A DNA stretch of 64,000 nucleotides from Gnetum montanum (Eukaryota > Streptophyta > Gnetopsida > Gnetales > Gnetaceae): positions 343,396 through 407,395 of the forward strand of contig MNCI01004113.1 in assembly GCA_015680685.1 (NCBI GenBank), in the 5' to 3' direction. The position numbers and the translations under genes were made by a program. Below are positions 44,541-55,499 of this stretch, in pieces; the first letter of the stretch is position 1; every line of letters begins with the position of its first letter. The notes beneath the pieces were generated by a model. It was not told the origin of the DNA. It saw only the letters and a list, made by a program, of their open reading frames with translations, and did not search any database.

Positions 44541-47198
44541 ATGGCACCAAAACTAAAAAAAACCATAGGAAGGAGGAGCAACCCAACAAAAGAAAAATGA
44601 CCTAGAGTAGGAAAGGAGTAGCAGGAATAAGCCTAGAAGTAGGCAGAAACTCATGTAAGGATATCTCTTAAGGAGGATCCTAAAGTGGAATCTATCTAAC
44701 AAATTCACAAAGAAGAGGCTGCAACTGAACAATCTCAAATAGGATAGGCACCAGGGCCTATACCAAAACGTGAGGCCACATTAACACAAGCCTACCTTGA
44801 AACAATCAAGCCTCATGATGTCCAACACTCAATTCTCCAAGAACTAAACTTTGGACCATTCTTAAAACATGCTCCACTAGAAGTTAAGACATAGTTACAA
44901 AACTCTTCCATGTCTTCAATCATCACTTCCAGTGGGGAGTGGTACATGAAAGAGACATATCTCTTCTAGAATAGTAGAAAGGTAGGAGCCACTATGAGAA
45001 TCAAGGATATTCAAGTGTCCTATGTGGTAGAAGTTATTGTGTAGGCTCTTGGTCTACCTAATTTAGGAATCCATTTGGTAGAGATCTCCATGCATGCAGA
45101 CCTAGAGGCAAAAAAGGGATGGACCCAATGGTGTTATGTGGTTGACCATAAGGAGTTTGGTGTGCTCACACTAGCAGAGTGCATATACTTAAAGATAGTG
45201 GCTTATCACCTCAATCCAACGATGAGTCCCAGCAAGGTGACTACTTTCTCTACTTGTGCATGTGTCACTTTGAGTAGGAAATTCCCTGTAAACCTTCCAT
45301 AGCTAATCTCTTTAGAGATGGAGAAGTACTTTAAGAAAAATAAACATGGAAGGGAAACCCTACCCTTTCCATGCCTTATCAGGAAACTCTGTAAAAGGGT
45401 AGGGATAGTCTACTATGTAAATGACATAATCAAGCATACTCCCATTACCTCCTAGTCTAAAATGATGAAAGAAGAGACCCCTTTTATGTCCAAAGAATAG
45501 GAGAAGTAACCACCACCTTCACCACCCACTTAGGAAATAACATCAGAGGCATAAACTGCCATTGAGCCCATGCACAAAATTTGAGAGTAGCTCTTGCTTG
45601 AGTAGAAGTAGCAAGCAAGAACAAGTGGTGGGGGTTCATCTATATACCATCCTACAATGAGTCACCTTAACAAAGTGGCTAGAACAATCAATCAAATGGA
45701 GGGATATGGGCCAATATTCTTAGGCTAAAGAATGTACCTACTCGTGAGGTCCAATCCTAGTGCCTAAGAGGTAACAATGTCTCTCTTGTAACAACAACAA
45801 TTCCCAAAAATCTCTAGGGATGCTGCTATCTTTTCAGTGAACTTGGAGGAGGGTAAGTGGACAACTACGTTGGTGATGTAGCACTAAGGGTAAGCGATAG
45901 AAGTGAAAGTGGTTGCTAATCAAATCACTAAAAAAACTAAATGCACCTGTGGCATCTATTCTAGATGTTTCTACACTCAAAGATGTGCAAACATTCATAG
46001 GAACTATTAGTAGTAGATTGAGCATAGCCTAGCACAAGGACTTGTTGGACTGAGTGGTGGGAACTAAGCAACTGATTCTAGATATCTTTTATTTTCTAAA
46101 TAATATAACAATAACCCAATAAAATATATTTGAAGAAGAGGGAAAATGCATCACTTTGGAAAGGCAACTTGAAACAGCTCAAGTGCATAGCCAACATTTG
46201 GCCATGGAGGCTATCAAATTACGAGCCCACTTTACTAACTCTATGATCCTCAACCCTATACTGATAAGAGATGAAGCTTTTTAATAGCGTCAAGATAGAC
46301 TTAAATAGGTTGAGGCAGGGATCGTAATGATCATCTTTAACCAACCCATGGTCAAGGCTAAGACATATTTAGTTCAAAAGGACTTGGTTCAAATGTACCT
46401 GGAGAATGAGATGCTAACTGCAAAGAATCATTACCTATGAAATGTTGATGTGTAGAAACAATAGCTGCAAGAATTCATCCATCAACAGCATAAGTATCTA
46501 GCTAGGGTAAACATTGAATTGAAAAGATTGGTAGCCAAAAATAAAAATCTTTCTATGGAGAAAGTCTATGCCTTACACAAAAACTCTGTGATTGAGATTT
46601 CCACCTAGAAGAATGAGGCTCTTAAATTTAAAAGAGGTAAGAACCACTACAAAGATCAGGTTGATCTACAGCAGGAAGTTAATGAAAAACACATTTAGAT
46701 AACTAAGGCAAAAGTTAATGATCCTCCAACAACTCCAACAAGAAAAAGAGGTGTGGAAACCTATCATGGATGAGATAGATGCCTACAACAAAGCCGAGAT
46801 CTACATGAAGGAGTTGCTAATCGAAGAGATGACAAAATACATGGAGTTTTCCAATCTCCGATATGAGAACTTGGTAATGATGACTACTAGACGACCATAG
46901 TTAGAGTTAGAGAAATAGGTGGCCAGCTCATATTTGTTGTACAAGGTAGAGTTCAAGCACCACAAGGAGACCAAGAAAAAGCTTAAGACTATAAACACTA
47001 AACTCAGGGCAAGATTCACTAATCAAATATCAACTACTAAGAACCTAACCAAAAGAATGAATGATTACTAAGAAATGCATAATGTAATCAGGGTGCTCAA
47101 CATAGAATGCAAACAATTTTTTGCCTAGTTCATAAATGTCAAGGAGTTCTTCCCAAAAATGCCTTGTCCTTGGAATGTGTCTATTCTTGCCCACATTG
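44541..47198 (+). pseudogene. Putative plant transposon protein relic with coiled-coil tail
   Basis: Starts MAPKLKKTIGRRSNPTKEK. The N-terminal part (about 44930-45430) matches the 'putative plant transposon protein' domain found in many plant repeat-derived ORFs: SSGEWYMKETYLF, DIQVSYVVEVIV, ALGLPNLGIHLVEI, then an open stretch 45075-45302 with GWTQWCYVVDHKEFGVLTLA, YLKIVAYHLNPTMSPSKVTT, and after a TAG LPFPCLIRKLCKRVGIVYY. The second half (about 46130-47100) is a long heptad-rich, Lys/Glu/Gln-rich run (CITLERQLETAQVHSQHLAM, KDLVQMYLENEMLTAKNHYL, LARVNIELKRLVAKNKNLSM). It is cut at 47198 by the LTR of element A. Its biochemical role is unknown; many stops. Confidence 0.65.
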
Positions 47199-47614
47199 AC
47201 GAATCATGTCTCTTGAGGTAACCTTTGGAGGTTTGACCTAAAGCATTTATACGCAAGGTTAGAGGTTGTGCTAGTATGGAGTTGGGGAGCTTGGAGAGGG
47301 GAGTAACAAGATCTGGCCCATCCTTCTAGACAGGTTATAGGCCTAACCATGGTGGCAATGCTGGATTTCCTCTAAGAGATAAATGCCAAAGGAAGAAAAC
47401 CCCAAGGAACTCTCTCAGAGCACTCTCTAGATACACCTTTCCATATTAATAAAGCATTCTTTTGTTTCCTTTTCTGCATTTTTCCTATTATTTCCTTTAT
47501 ACATAATGCTGAATATCACTTATATTTTGCGTTGGTATATTTTCTTTGTAAGCATAATGTCTAATATATCGTATATTTGATGTTTTCCATGACATCTAGG
47601 AACAGGATGTCACA
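47199..47614 (+). repeat. Element A 5' LTR (5'-truncated)
   Basis: Matches 52352-52789: tgtctcttgaggtaaccttt, caatgctgga, aagaaaaccccaaggaactc, tattttgcgttggtatattt and the end ggatgtcaca. The first about 140 bases seen in the 3' LTR are missing; the preceding ORF relic runs straight into it. Confidence 0.9.
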
Positions 47615-47616
47615 AT

Positions 47617-47628
47617 TGGTATTAAAGA
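47617..47628 (+). other. Element A primer-binding site (tRNA-Met type)
   Basis: TGGTATTAAAGA against TGGTATCAGAGC, two bases after the LTR end. Confidence 0.65.
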
Positions 47629-48299
47629 AAACCATGACCCAAGGACCATTCAAAATCATGGGCTGACTACAACATGAATCGAATGATAAACCTTGAAGCC
47701 ACAACACATGGAAAGCCATTGATCATCACCAGATGTACCATATGTTTGTGATACAAGTCAAAATATACCTTTCCTTTAACTTCACAAATAATGGATCAAG
47801 AATCTAGATCCCAGCAACCAACAAAATTTCATTCATGAATATCATTAACCGATGAAGATTTTATCACACCTAATAAAAATTCATCAATTACAAGAGATGT
47901 TGTTAAGATAATGATACATTGGTCTAGGTAACCTTTACCCATCTTAATATTATAATTATTAATCAATTAGCGTCATTGTTAAATTTCTTTCAAGAAAGTT
48001 AGCAACCATGACCTAAATTAATTTTGTTTTGTTGAAATTTACTATCCAAGTAATTTAGAAGATTTCAAGTTACCATATGTCATCCTAGAAATATCAATTT
48101 GACAAAATAGACTAGTTTGGTCCTTTTAAATATTGAAAAAATCAACTTCATTTTTGAACCCTAAAACTATGTCCAATGCGTAATTCTCATTGAGACAATT
48201 CCAACGGTACAAATTTTATCTCAATTGGACTTATGGTTTGAGAGATATTGATGTTTAAATTTTTTTGCTATATGTGCATTAAAATAATATTAAATTACT
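47629..48299. other. Element A leader, first part; nothing coding
   Basis: AT-rich; no protein or repeat recognised. Confidence 0.45.
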
Positions 48300-49750
48300 A
48301 AATTATTAATTTATTATTTTAACAAAAAAAAAGTCAAAATTTTAGGATCAGGAATCAACCCAGAATTGGCATTTACCCATACGGAACCCCTACCTTGTCA
48401 TTGGCCAAACCACCATGTCAACCATTGAGGCAAGGTGAAATAAAATAATAATAATAAATTAAAAAAAATTCTAATAAACTTATCGAGGGGAAGGTCATGA
48501 GTTTAATCACATGTCCCAAAATACATTAATTAAATAAAAATAAAAATATCAATAATATATCTGTATATATATTATTTTTAAAAAAACGACTGGGAGGTCG
48601 TGGGTTTAAACCCAGGTCCTCACAGTCTTAAATATCTTTTTTTTCCAATATATATATATATAGAATTTTTAAAATATATATATATATAATATAATTATAT
48701 AAAAAAACTGGCTGTGCCTACAGCTAGCTGTGGCCAAACCCTTGGCAAACCATGACTAGGCCATGGCCAAGCCTACAGCTAGCCTTGATTGACCACGATC
48801 GATCGCAGCTAGCCATGGCTAGGCCCACAACCAAGCTTGTAGCCAGCTGTGGCTAGGCCACTAGCAGGCTATCACAAGGTTGCACTATAGAGGGCTGGCC
48901 CTTGGCTACAAAGGACATAAAATAATAATAAAACCATGCCTACATGCCTTTGTCGTCATCGCTTATGTGCCTCTACAGCAACCACCCACTTGGCTTTGTG
49001 TTGTCATTTTATAGGCATCCCTAGTACTAGCAGCACTGCCAATAATGGCCCATTTCGATGTCTTTGTGTGCTAAAAACCCTATTATATCACATAGAAATG
49101 TCGTTCGTATAGGCTACGTAGCGCCTGTGAAGGCCTCTTTGAGGGCCACACAGTTGCAGCCATGGTTAGCCATAGTAAGGCCATGGCCAGCTATAGCTAC
49201 AAAGGATTAGCCCTTGGGTAGGACCCAAGGGCACCCAAAACCCTCATCGTGCCACCCTACACGACCCACGTAGCCCTAAGATGTTGTTGTTTGCATGCCA
49301 CGATGCTCCTTGCACATAACCCTACCACACCTACACCGCCCTGCTGCAGAATAGCCCTACCCCACTACTACTTGCCACTAGCCTACAATTTTCTACACAC
49401 ACTGCCCATCACCACCTTCTACTCCATCCACCACCACCTTCTATTTTGTCCATCATTGCCTTTTGCTCCATCTATCACTACCTTTCACTTCGCCCATAAC
49501 CGCCTTTCACTCCACCCATCACTGCCTTTCACACCACCCATCACTGCCTCCCGTGCTGACTATCATTGCCATCTACACCACCTATCACTACCTCTCACGT
49601 CACTCATCACTACCTCTAGTGTTTTCATGCAAATTCTCCATTATATGATGGAAATATTTTCAATTGTTCATCAACTGATGGAAAAATTTAAAATTCCTAT
49701 CAATTAATGGAAGATTCAAATTTTCATTATTAAATTATTAGTTTAAATTA
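48300..49750 (+). repeat. Element A leader module (shared with element B)
   Basis: Contains TA-rich palindromic runs (48640-48700), imperfect tandem words of the gctagccatggctaggcc type (about 48705-48880), a GC-richer block with CAT/CAC-rich sequence, and the 24-bp minisatellite. The end catcaactgatggaaaaattt and cctatcaattaatgg matches the reverse complement of 62750-62810. The 152-codon open frame at 49249-49707 is a by-product of the repeat, not a gene. Confidence 0.7.
49400..49622 (+). repeat. 24-bp minisatellite
   Basis: About nine imperfect tandem units near catcactgcctttcactccaccc, period 24. The counterpart in element B (62840-63050) is in the opposite orientation, more diverged but with the same period. 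Confidence 0.82.
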
Positions 49751-49788
49751 GGAACTTATAAAAATAATTTTTAAAATTATAATTTTGC

Positions 49789-49887
49789 ATAGTGATAGCA
49801 ACTATGATAAAAATTCCACAATTAAGCGCACTTGCTTTGAAGTAGAACTGGGATGGATGCCTCTCAAGAGTCTTGTTTTTCGTGCCA
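49789..49887 (+). ncRNA. 5S rRNA-like segment in the leader
   Basis: attaagcgcacttgctttga, agtagaactgggatggatgc and ctctcaagagtcttg follow plant 5S rRNA (GTTAAGCGTGCTTGGGCGAG, AGTAGTACTAGGATGGGTGAC, CTCCTGGGAAGTCCT) in order and spacing, with catagtgatagcaactatga upstream in the place of the 5S 5' third. The match covers the internal control region. It is too diverged to be a working 5S gene; the same segment in element B keeps ATGGGTGACCTC exactly. Confidence 0.7.
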
Positions 49888-50545
49888 AATGTATTAGACT
49901 CCAAAAGCCATAACTTTTAATTTTGGAGGCCTTTTTTAGTAAACAAAGAGTTGTTTCCTATAGTTTTCAACCTTCTAGACACAATGGTAAAGTCAAATCT
50001 ATCCTAGGGAATCCCAAAAATTAGGTTTCACACATTTCCTAATATAGTGCCTCGAGATCATTAAAAGTTTAATTTTCACAAAACTTGAGCATGCGATGTT
50101 CATTTTCAACATATGAATAGTCATTTCTAACATTTTTTCACCTTAGAACTCAATGGTGAGATTATATTTATCATTCGGGCACCCTATAATTCAATGGTAT
50201 TATAAATTCAACATTTTAAGTTTTAAGATTTAATGCATAACCCTTACAAATAGTCTTAAGTTCACTATGGCATGTCATTAGTTACACTGTCGAAGTTAGT
50301 GTTCTCAAGGGGCGTAGAAGGGTTATCAAAAATAATATAGTTAAATATTACTGAAAATTAGGTAATGTAATTATATATTACTAAAATTATATAATATAGT
50401 TACATATTACTAAAATTATATTATGTCATTAACTATTAGTTATTTAGTTGATGTAGTTGATTATTAGTTGAGGTATTAGTTAATGAATATTTGATGCATT
50501 AGTTAGAGAATTAGTTTAAGAAATAGGAAAATCTTCAATTATAAA
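49888..50545. other. Element A, between 5S-like segment and CCR4 copy
   Basis: Non-coding. The first about 60 bases (ccataacttttaattttgga) still match element B; then homology fades. A locally repeated ttatatattactaaaattat unit lies at 50370-50420. Confidence 0.5.
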
Positions 50546-51780
50546 AAAAAGGTATATTAATCCATCCTATAATCAAAACATAGGGCAAAATAATATGGAG
50601 ATACAAAATCTTGTTTCAACAAAGAGTATGATACTCACGAAGAGAAATGATCTAGACAAGACTCCAAGAATAGGAATGAAAGTTGCAACATATAATGTGC
50701 TTGCAAGATCTCTAGTGAGTGAGAAACAATATCCACTATGTCCATAATGGGCCTTGGATTGGCACAAATATTGATACCAATGTATCTTAGCAAAATTAAA
50801 ACATTTGGATGCTAATGTCTTATGCTTACAAGAAATCTTACCATGGGAATTTTTATATCAATTTCAACCAAATTTGGAAAATATGTGATACAAAGGTCTT
50901 TATAAGAAAAAAGGTTCTTATGGAAGTTCTTATTTTGAGCCGTACATATTAGCATATTGTAGGAATTATAGCATGGATGGTTCTGCAATCTTTTATAAAG
51001 AATCCAAGTTTGAATTGGTACAAAGATTTGAATGGAGTTTAGAAAATATGATTTTTGAAATTCTAGAACTTCAAGTGATGGGAAAGAAAGAACAGTTAAG
51101 ATTTTGGAAAAATCACATAGCCCTAGTAGGGATTCTAAAAGTTCATCTATCAGGAAGATGTGTATGCATGGTTAACACACATTTAATTGCCAAACCAACA
51201 TGTTTAGATGTTAGACTTTGTCAAGGAGCATACTTGATCAACCAAATAGAAGAAAGTTTGAAGAAGAAGTTATTCTTAAGTTGTACCAATCTAGTTCCAT
51301 TTATTCTTTGTGGAGACTTCAATGCAAAAGTTGGAAGTAGTGTTTATCAATTTCTAAAATATGGATATGTAAAGGAAACTTTGGAAGATGAACCTGACTT
51401 GAAGAAGATGTTTCCATCAATTCAACATGCAATTCCGCTAGCCAGTGCATATTCTGCTTACTTTGAACCTTCAGTAGATCAATCAAATTCTAGAATTCAA
51501 GAACATATGATGTTTATTAATAGCACTCATCAAGAACCATAGTTTACAAATTATTCTACAATAATTAATGAAGATGGATCAACAACATTCTTCATTGAGA
51601 CTTTGGATTATATTTGGTATGATACCTGATTCTTTCAAGTTACCAAGTTACTAGAGTTGATTTCTAAAGAAGAAGTTGAGAAGAATCAAGATCAAGCTTT
51701 GCCATCATGAACAAGACCATCTGATCACATACCACTTATGGTAGAATTACAATTACTCCCATCAGTTCATAAGGTTGATC
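50546..51780 (+). pseudogene. CCR4-type deadenylase (EEP domain) retrocopy inside element A
   Basis: The endonuclease/exonuclease/phosphatase fold of plant CCR4 is readable end to end without introns. In order: RIGMKVATYNVLARSLVSEK, ALDWHKY, LDANVLCLQEILPWE (catalytic Glu), YKGLYKKKGSYGSSYF, DGSAIFYKESKFELVQRFEW, then an open frame (50973-51542) with HIALVGILKVHLSGRCVCMV, NTHLIAKPTCLDVRLCQGAY, PFILCGDFNAKVGSSVYQFL (catalytic D and N), LASAYSAYFEP, and after stops FIETLDYIWYDT and RPSDHIPLMVEL (final D-H pair). CCR4 is the Mg-dependent 3'-5' poly(A) nuclease of the CCR4-NOT complex. The leucine-rich N-terminal region is absent. Five or six stops (for example CAG to TAG before FTNYS) make it inactive. 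Plant CCR4 genes have introns, so its lack of introns points to an RNA-mediated copy. Confidence 0.88.
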
Positions 51781-52202
51781 AAGATCAAGAAGTATCTCAC
51801 TCTTGCTTTTATTTGATGATCTTATTATTTTATTCATTATTCAATTTATATTTCAATTAGATTAATTAAATATCTAAGGAAATGTAAGTTGGGAATAAAG
51901 AATTTTCCTTGCCTTCACTTGGATAACTAGATATGAGTTGCACATTGTGTGACCCTAGTTAGAACTAGTGATTGGTAGTTTGTAGATCGTTAATTCACTT
52001 CTTATAATAATATTGGAAAATGAAGTATCAAGAAAGTAATTTTCCATATAATCTTTCTCACATATATCTTATTTGCAGAATAAGTAAGAAACAACTTCAA
52101 GATCAAAGGAGAAATCAAATTATTAGAGCATAGGATCGTGAAAGAAAGTATTAGAGCTAGAAAAAGATAGAGAATGTGGATTCGTTCAAGGATGAACAAA
52201 AC
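51781..52202. other. Element A, 3' of the CCR4 copy
   Basis: Non-coding; may be captured 3' untranslated sequence or remaining element DNA. No poly(A) run is seen. Confidence 0.4.
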
Positions 52203-52215
52203 CTAAGGGGAGTAG
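52203..52215 (+). other. Element A polypurine tract
   Basis: ctaaggggagtag directly before the 3' LTR; element B has TAAAGGGGGTAG in the same place. Confidence 0.75.
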
Positions 52216-52789
52216 ATTATCACATGCCCATTCCCAAATGATGCAGTTGCCTAATGAAGATGGTGTCTATTCATAACAAATGTTATTGTTATCTTAACAA
52301 GACCTGAAAGGGTAGCTGTGATTAAGACTCGAAAGGGCATGTTGTAATAACGAATGTGTCTCTTGAGGTAACCTTTGGAGCTTTGATCTAAGGAATTTAT
52401 ACCTAGTGTTAGAGGTCATGCCAGAATGGAGTTTTGAAGCTTGGAGAGGCAAGTAATAGGCGCCAGGTGAAGCGGGACAGGAAGGGGACTGGCCCATCCT
52501 TCGGCTAGGTTATAGGCCTAACCATGGTGGCAATGCTGGATTGCCTCTAAGGGATAGATGCCAAAGGAAGAAAACCCCAAGGAACTCTCTCAAAGCACTC
52601 TCTAGATACACCTTTTCATATTAATAAAGCATTCTTTTCTTTCCTTTTCTACATTTTTCCTATTATTTCCTTTATACATAATGTTGAATATCACCTATAT
52701 TTTGCGTTGGTATATTTTCTTTGTATGCATAATGTCTAATATATCATATATTTGACATTTTCCATGACATACAAGGATGGGATGTCACA
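52216..52789 (+). repeat. Element A 3' LTR
   Basis: 574 bases, from attatcacatgcccattccc to gggatgtcaca. The terminal sequences form an imperfect inverted pair. The 3' 440 bases match the 5' LTR closely, and the whole matches the LTR of element B in reverse. The minus-strand open frame at 52294-52497 is spurious. Confidence 0.9.
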
Positions 52790-53629
52790 CTTACCCCTCT
52801 TTAAGCTTCTTAACCAATGAAAAATTTCTTTTAAAATATGATTTCCTCACTTTTACCACCAAATACCGATTTGAATGATGCTTAATCAAAAGCTTTAATC
52901 AAATCTATCATAAATCCCAACAGATTAACTAATCATTTAGAAAACCAAAAAAATAAACTTATATAAATATTAACTTCTCTTTAAAAACTTTCAAATGAAG
53001 TGGTGAAACTAGAACAAAACAACAGTAGAATCCCTTTAGTTACCAAACAATTTAATGAATCAATTTCTAATGATTATTTTCTTCTTCATAATACTAGGAA
53101 AAATTCAAAAAAACTTATCTATAATTTTTAGTCCTATATGTTGATAACTAAAAAAATTAATAAAATAATAAGCTTCCTAATATCATCCTTAATATTTCTT
53201 ATGAAAAGAAAAAAGTTTATTCGTATGAACAAGTTATGGTAAGCAAGCCCAACCCACATAACACTTGCTACTATAGACTCAATGATATTATAAACACCAC
53301 TCAACAATAAGAGGGAAATAATACTTATAATTCTTCACACAATCGTATGGGATCATCACCAAGAAATGTTCTACAACCCAATGCATCATTTATTCTTGAA
53401 GTAAACCCATCCCAAAAAAAGGCTATAGGGGAATATAAATCCTATGAACATTTCAATATATGATCTTTTATACCTTAGCAAAATGAAGGATATGATTCAA
53501 AAGATAGTTAACACATACAAAAATAATAATATAAGATCTCATCAAATCAAAAAAATAGATTCATTTCATTGAGAATCCTCATGCCTTATCTATAAATAAT
53601 GAATAAATTTACATTAACTAAAAAATATC
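52790..53629. other. No gene seen
   Basis: AT-rich; possibly older LINE-derived sequence because a LINE tail follows, but nothing is readable. Confidence 0.4.
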
Positions 53630-54031
53630 GACCACCTCTTTTAACAAATCAACATGGTAGAAATACAAATATTTGAATGGATATTGAATATTACTAGAAG
53701 AGATAAATTACATAATACAGACATTAGAGGAAGACTTGGAATATCTTCTATTTTAGATAAGTTATAAGAAGGATAGCTTATATAGCTTGGACATGTGCAA
53801 AGAATATTAGATAATAAGCTTATAAGAAAAGGTTGCTACATTACTATTTTAGGAAAGCCATCAAAAGAAAAATCAAAAAAGACATTGGAAAAAATTAATT
53901 AAGGATGATTTGAAGAAACTAAAAATAAACAAAGATTTAACTCTTCATAGAGGTAAATGATAAAAAAGAATTCATGTTGCTAACCCTATTTTTTTGGAAC
54001 AAGGTTAGATGACGATGATGATGATGATGAT
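53630..54031 (+). mobile_element. 5'-truncated LINE, 3' end (RTE/L1-type ORF2 tail)
   Basis: The frame pieces RDKLHNTDIRGRLGISSILD, then LGHVQRI, GKPSKEKSKKTLEKIN and, after stops, a segment ending KKEFMLLTLFFWNKVR are the C-terminal end of a non-LTR retrotransposon ORF2 (the R..D.R...G...I...RL.W.GHV.R motif followed by a GRPK..W-like part). It closes with a (GAT)n run at 54008-54031, a typical non-LTR 3' terminus. The RT domain itself is missing. Confidence 0.72.
54008..54031 (+). repeat. (GAT)n run at LINE 3' end
   Basis: gatgacgatgatgatgatgatgat-type run; marks the LINE terminus. Confidence 0.85.
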
Positions 54032-54049
54032 TAATCATTCTAGAAAAAA

Positions 54050-54433
54050 ATTCATAATTACCTAATGGATTCTAGTGCAACTATTAGTGTCATGTCATTA
54101 GAATTATGTAAAATGCTAAAAGCACAAATGCTATCATACGAAACAAGCATCATTCCACTAGATAGATTCAATGTAAACATGGTAGGTCCTTTTAATGGAG
54201 TAAAACTACAACTTAAATCATATCCCAACTTCACATGCTATGCATATATTCTAGTGTTAGATATACAACTCACTTATGATGTTATTTTATTGAAAACTTT
54301 TGAAGACAAGTTTAAGGCCTTTTTTATATCAAACATTTTAGAATTACTTATTCCTATCAAGGGAAAATATGAGTGTGTCCTTATACCAAGAGAGCAATTC
54401 TATAAACATGTGGTTATGAGTTTTAATCACTAA
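54050..54433 (+). pseudogene. Element G: retroviral-type aspartic protease relic
   Basis: A 122-codon open frame begins MDSSATISVMSLELCKML (active-site D-S-G changed to D-S-S), with FNGVKLQLKSYPNFTCYAYI, QLTYDVILLKTFEDKFKAFF and LIPIKGKYECVLIPREQFYK. This is the protease and the start of the linker to RT in a gypsy element of Tat-like type. The N-terminal flank (before 54050) is lost at the LINE end, so G is a fragment. The missing active-site Gly makes it inactive. Confidence 0.75.
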
Positions 54434-54734
54434 TATTTTTATTAAATTTATTAAAGTTAGTTAAGAATAGTATGTTATGAATGAAAACTGAATAAAAATT
54501 CTAGAAATGAATACTTATACCCATAGAAATTTTAGATAATAGTATCAAATTTTCTAGTGAATTTGAAGAAACATATGAAAATGTTTTGCCTTATTATTGA
54601 CATGATGGAAAAACTTTTCTCTTTTGTGATCCTCCATCATTAGGAAAAGATAAAAATAAAAATGAAATTATAGCAACAAAACTTTAAGAGACAAGCCAAT
54701 CTATGATGATGATCACTACTACATTGACCAAACA
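54434..54734 (+). other. Element G internal remnant
   Basis: Poorly readable; reading DPPSLGKDKNKNEIIATKL is coding-like. RT should follow here, but there is far too little sequence for it, so RT has been deleted. Confidence 0.4.
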
Positions 54735-55010
54735 ACTAATTTTTTGTATTATAGTAATTTAAATGCTTGGATATTAAGAGTAGATGTTTATTATTCTAGG
54801 AAAGGATGTGAATTTCGAGTTATGATTATATAACCTAGTGAAGCTCCAATCCTAAATGTTGTTATTTCTGCTAGACCTATGACAAACAACATGGTAGAAT
54901 ATGAACTGCTTATCCATGGGATCAAAATAGCTCAATATTATGATTTATAAAAACTCAAAATTTATGATGATTTCGAACTTATATTAACCTAAATTAATGG
55001 TATATTTGAT
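54735..55010 (+). pseudogene. Element G: Tat-type additional RNase H relic
   Basis: The frame reads YYSNLNAWILRVDVYYSRKG (catalytic D), CEFRVMII, a TAA, then PSEAPILNVVISARPMTNNM, VEYELLIHGIKIAQYYDL (the N-N-x-A/V-E-Y motif with catalytic Glu) and KLKIYDDFELILT (third acid). This is the archaeal/plant-type RNase H that Tat-lineage gypsy elements carry in addition to the usual one. Its closeness to the protease shows an internal deletion of RT. Confidence 0.7.
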
Positions 55011-55405
55011 GACAACATTGTTTGCAACATGGTTTTCATGTGTATTATATTTCTGCATTAGACCTGTCCCATAAGGAATTATGACATGAAGGTATGTTTT
55101 ATTTCTTTTCTGTATGTGAGCATTGCACCTATTCTGTAAGTGATTACAAAGAGCTTTTAATTAATTTTTTTGTTATTTATATTTATAAAATACATCAAAA
55201 TTATAAAAATATTATCTTCATACCATGGAAACATGTGTTTTCTCATTTGTATTATGTATTCCATAGTATTTTATTTATTGAACATAATAATATGCAAAAG
55301 TAAACTTTGCAATTTACATTTCCATTATCTTTGATTTTTATGGCTAGTTTACTATGTGTACTATTAATAGACATCTTACAATCTTAACCAAGAAATCCCC
55401 TATCA
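55011..55405 (+). repeat. Element H 5' LTR piece
   Basis: Ends ccctatca directly before a tRNA-Asp-type primer site. Shares gcattgcacctat and the following AT-rich pattern with the reverse complement of 14805-15236. The left part of the LTR is not identified; it abuts element G. Confidence 0.6.
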
Positions 55406-55406
55406 T

Positions 55407-55423
55407 TGGCACTATTGATAGAG
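55407..55423 (+). other. Element H primer-binding site, tRNA-Asp type
   Basis: TGGCACTATTGATAGAG against TGGCGCCGTTGCCGGGG. Confidence 0.65.
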
Positions 55424-55499
55424 AAGGCATTTTAAATTGTTTATTTTACTTGTACATTCATGATTTTTCTTTTCTTAGTTCTTGATTTTGTAGAAAATA

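Larger units (their letters stand above)
47199..52789 (+). mobile_element. Element A: LTR retrotransposon carrying a CCR4 deadenylase copy
   Basis: Two direct copies of one LTR (47199-47614, left end truncated; 52216-52789) enclose, in order, a tRNA-Met-type primer site, a non-coding leader with tandem repeats and a 5S-like segment, a CCR4-type deadenylase pseudogene in sense orientation, and a polypurine tract. No gag or pol is seen. Element B has the same LTR and leader with gag-pol in place of the deadenylase. Confidence 0.85.

Noticed and set aside
48580-48625. tRNA gene suggested by gaggtcgtgggtttaaaccc
   Set aside because: Only a T-arm-like hairpin; no acceptor stem, D arm or anticodon arm at the right spacing.
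49249-49707. 152-codon open frame rich in His, Pro, Thr, Leu and Cys
   Set aside because: It follows the 24-bp tandem repeat, which keeps several frames open; the overlapping frame is also open and neither resembles a protein.
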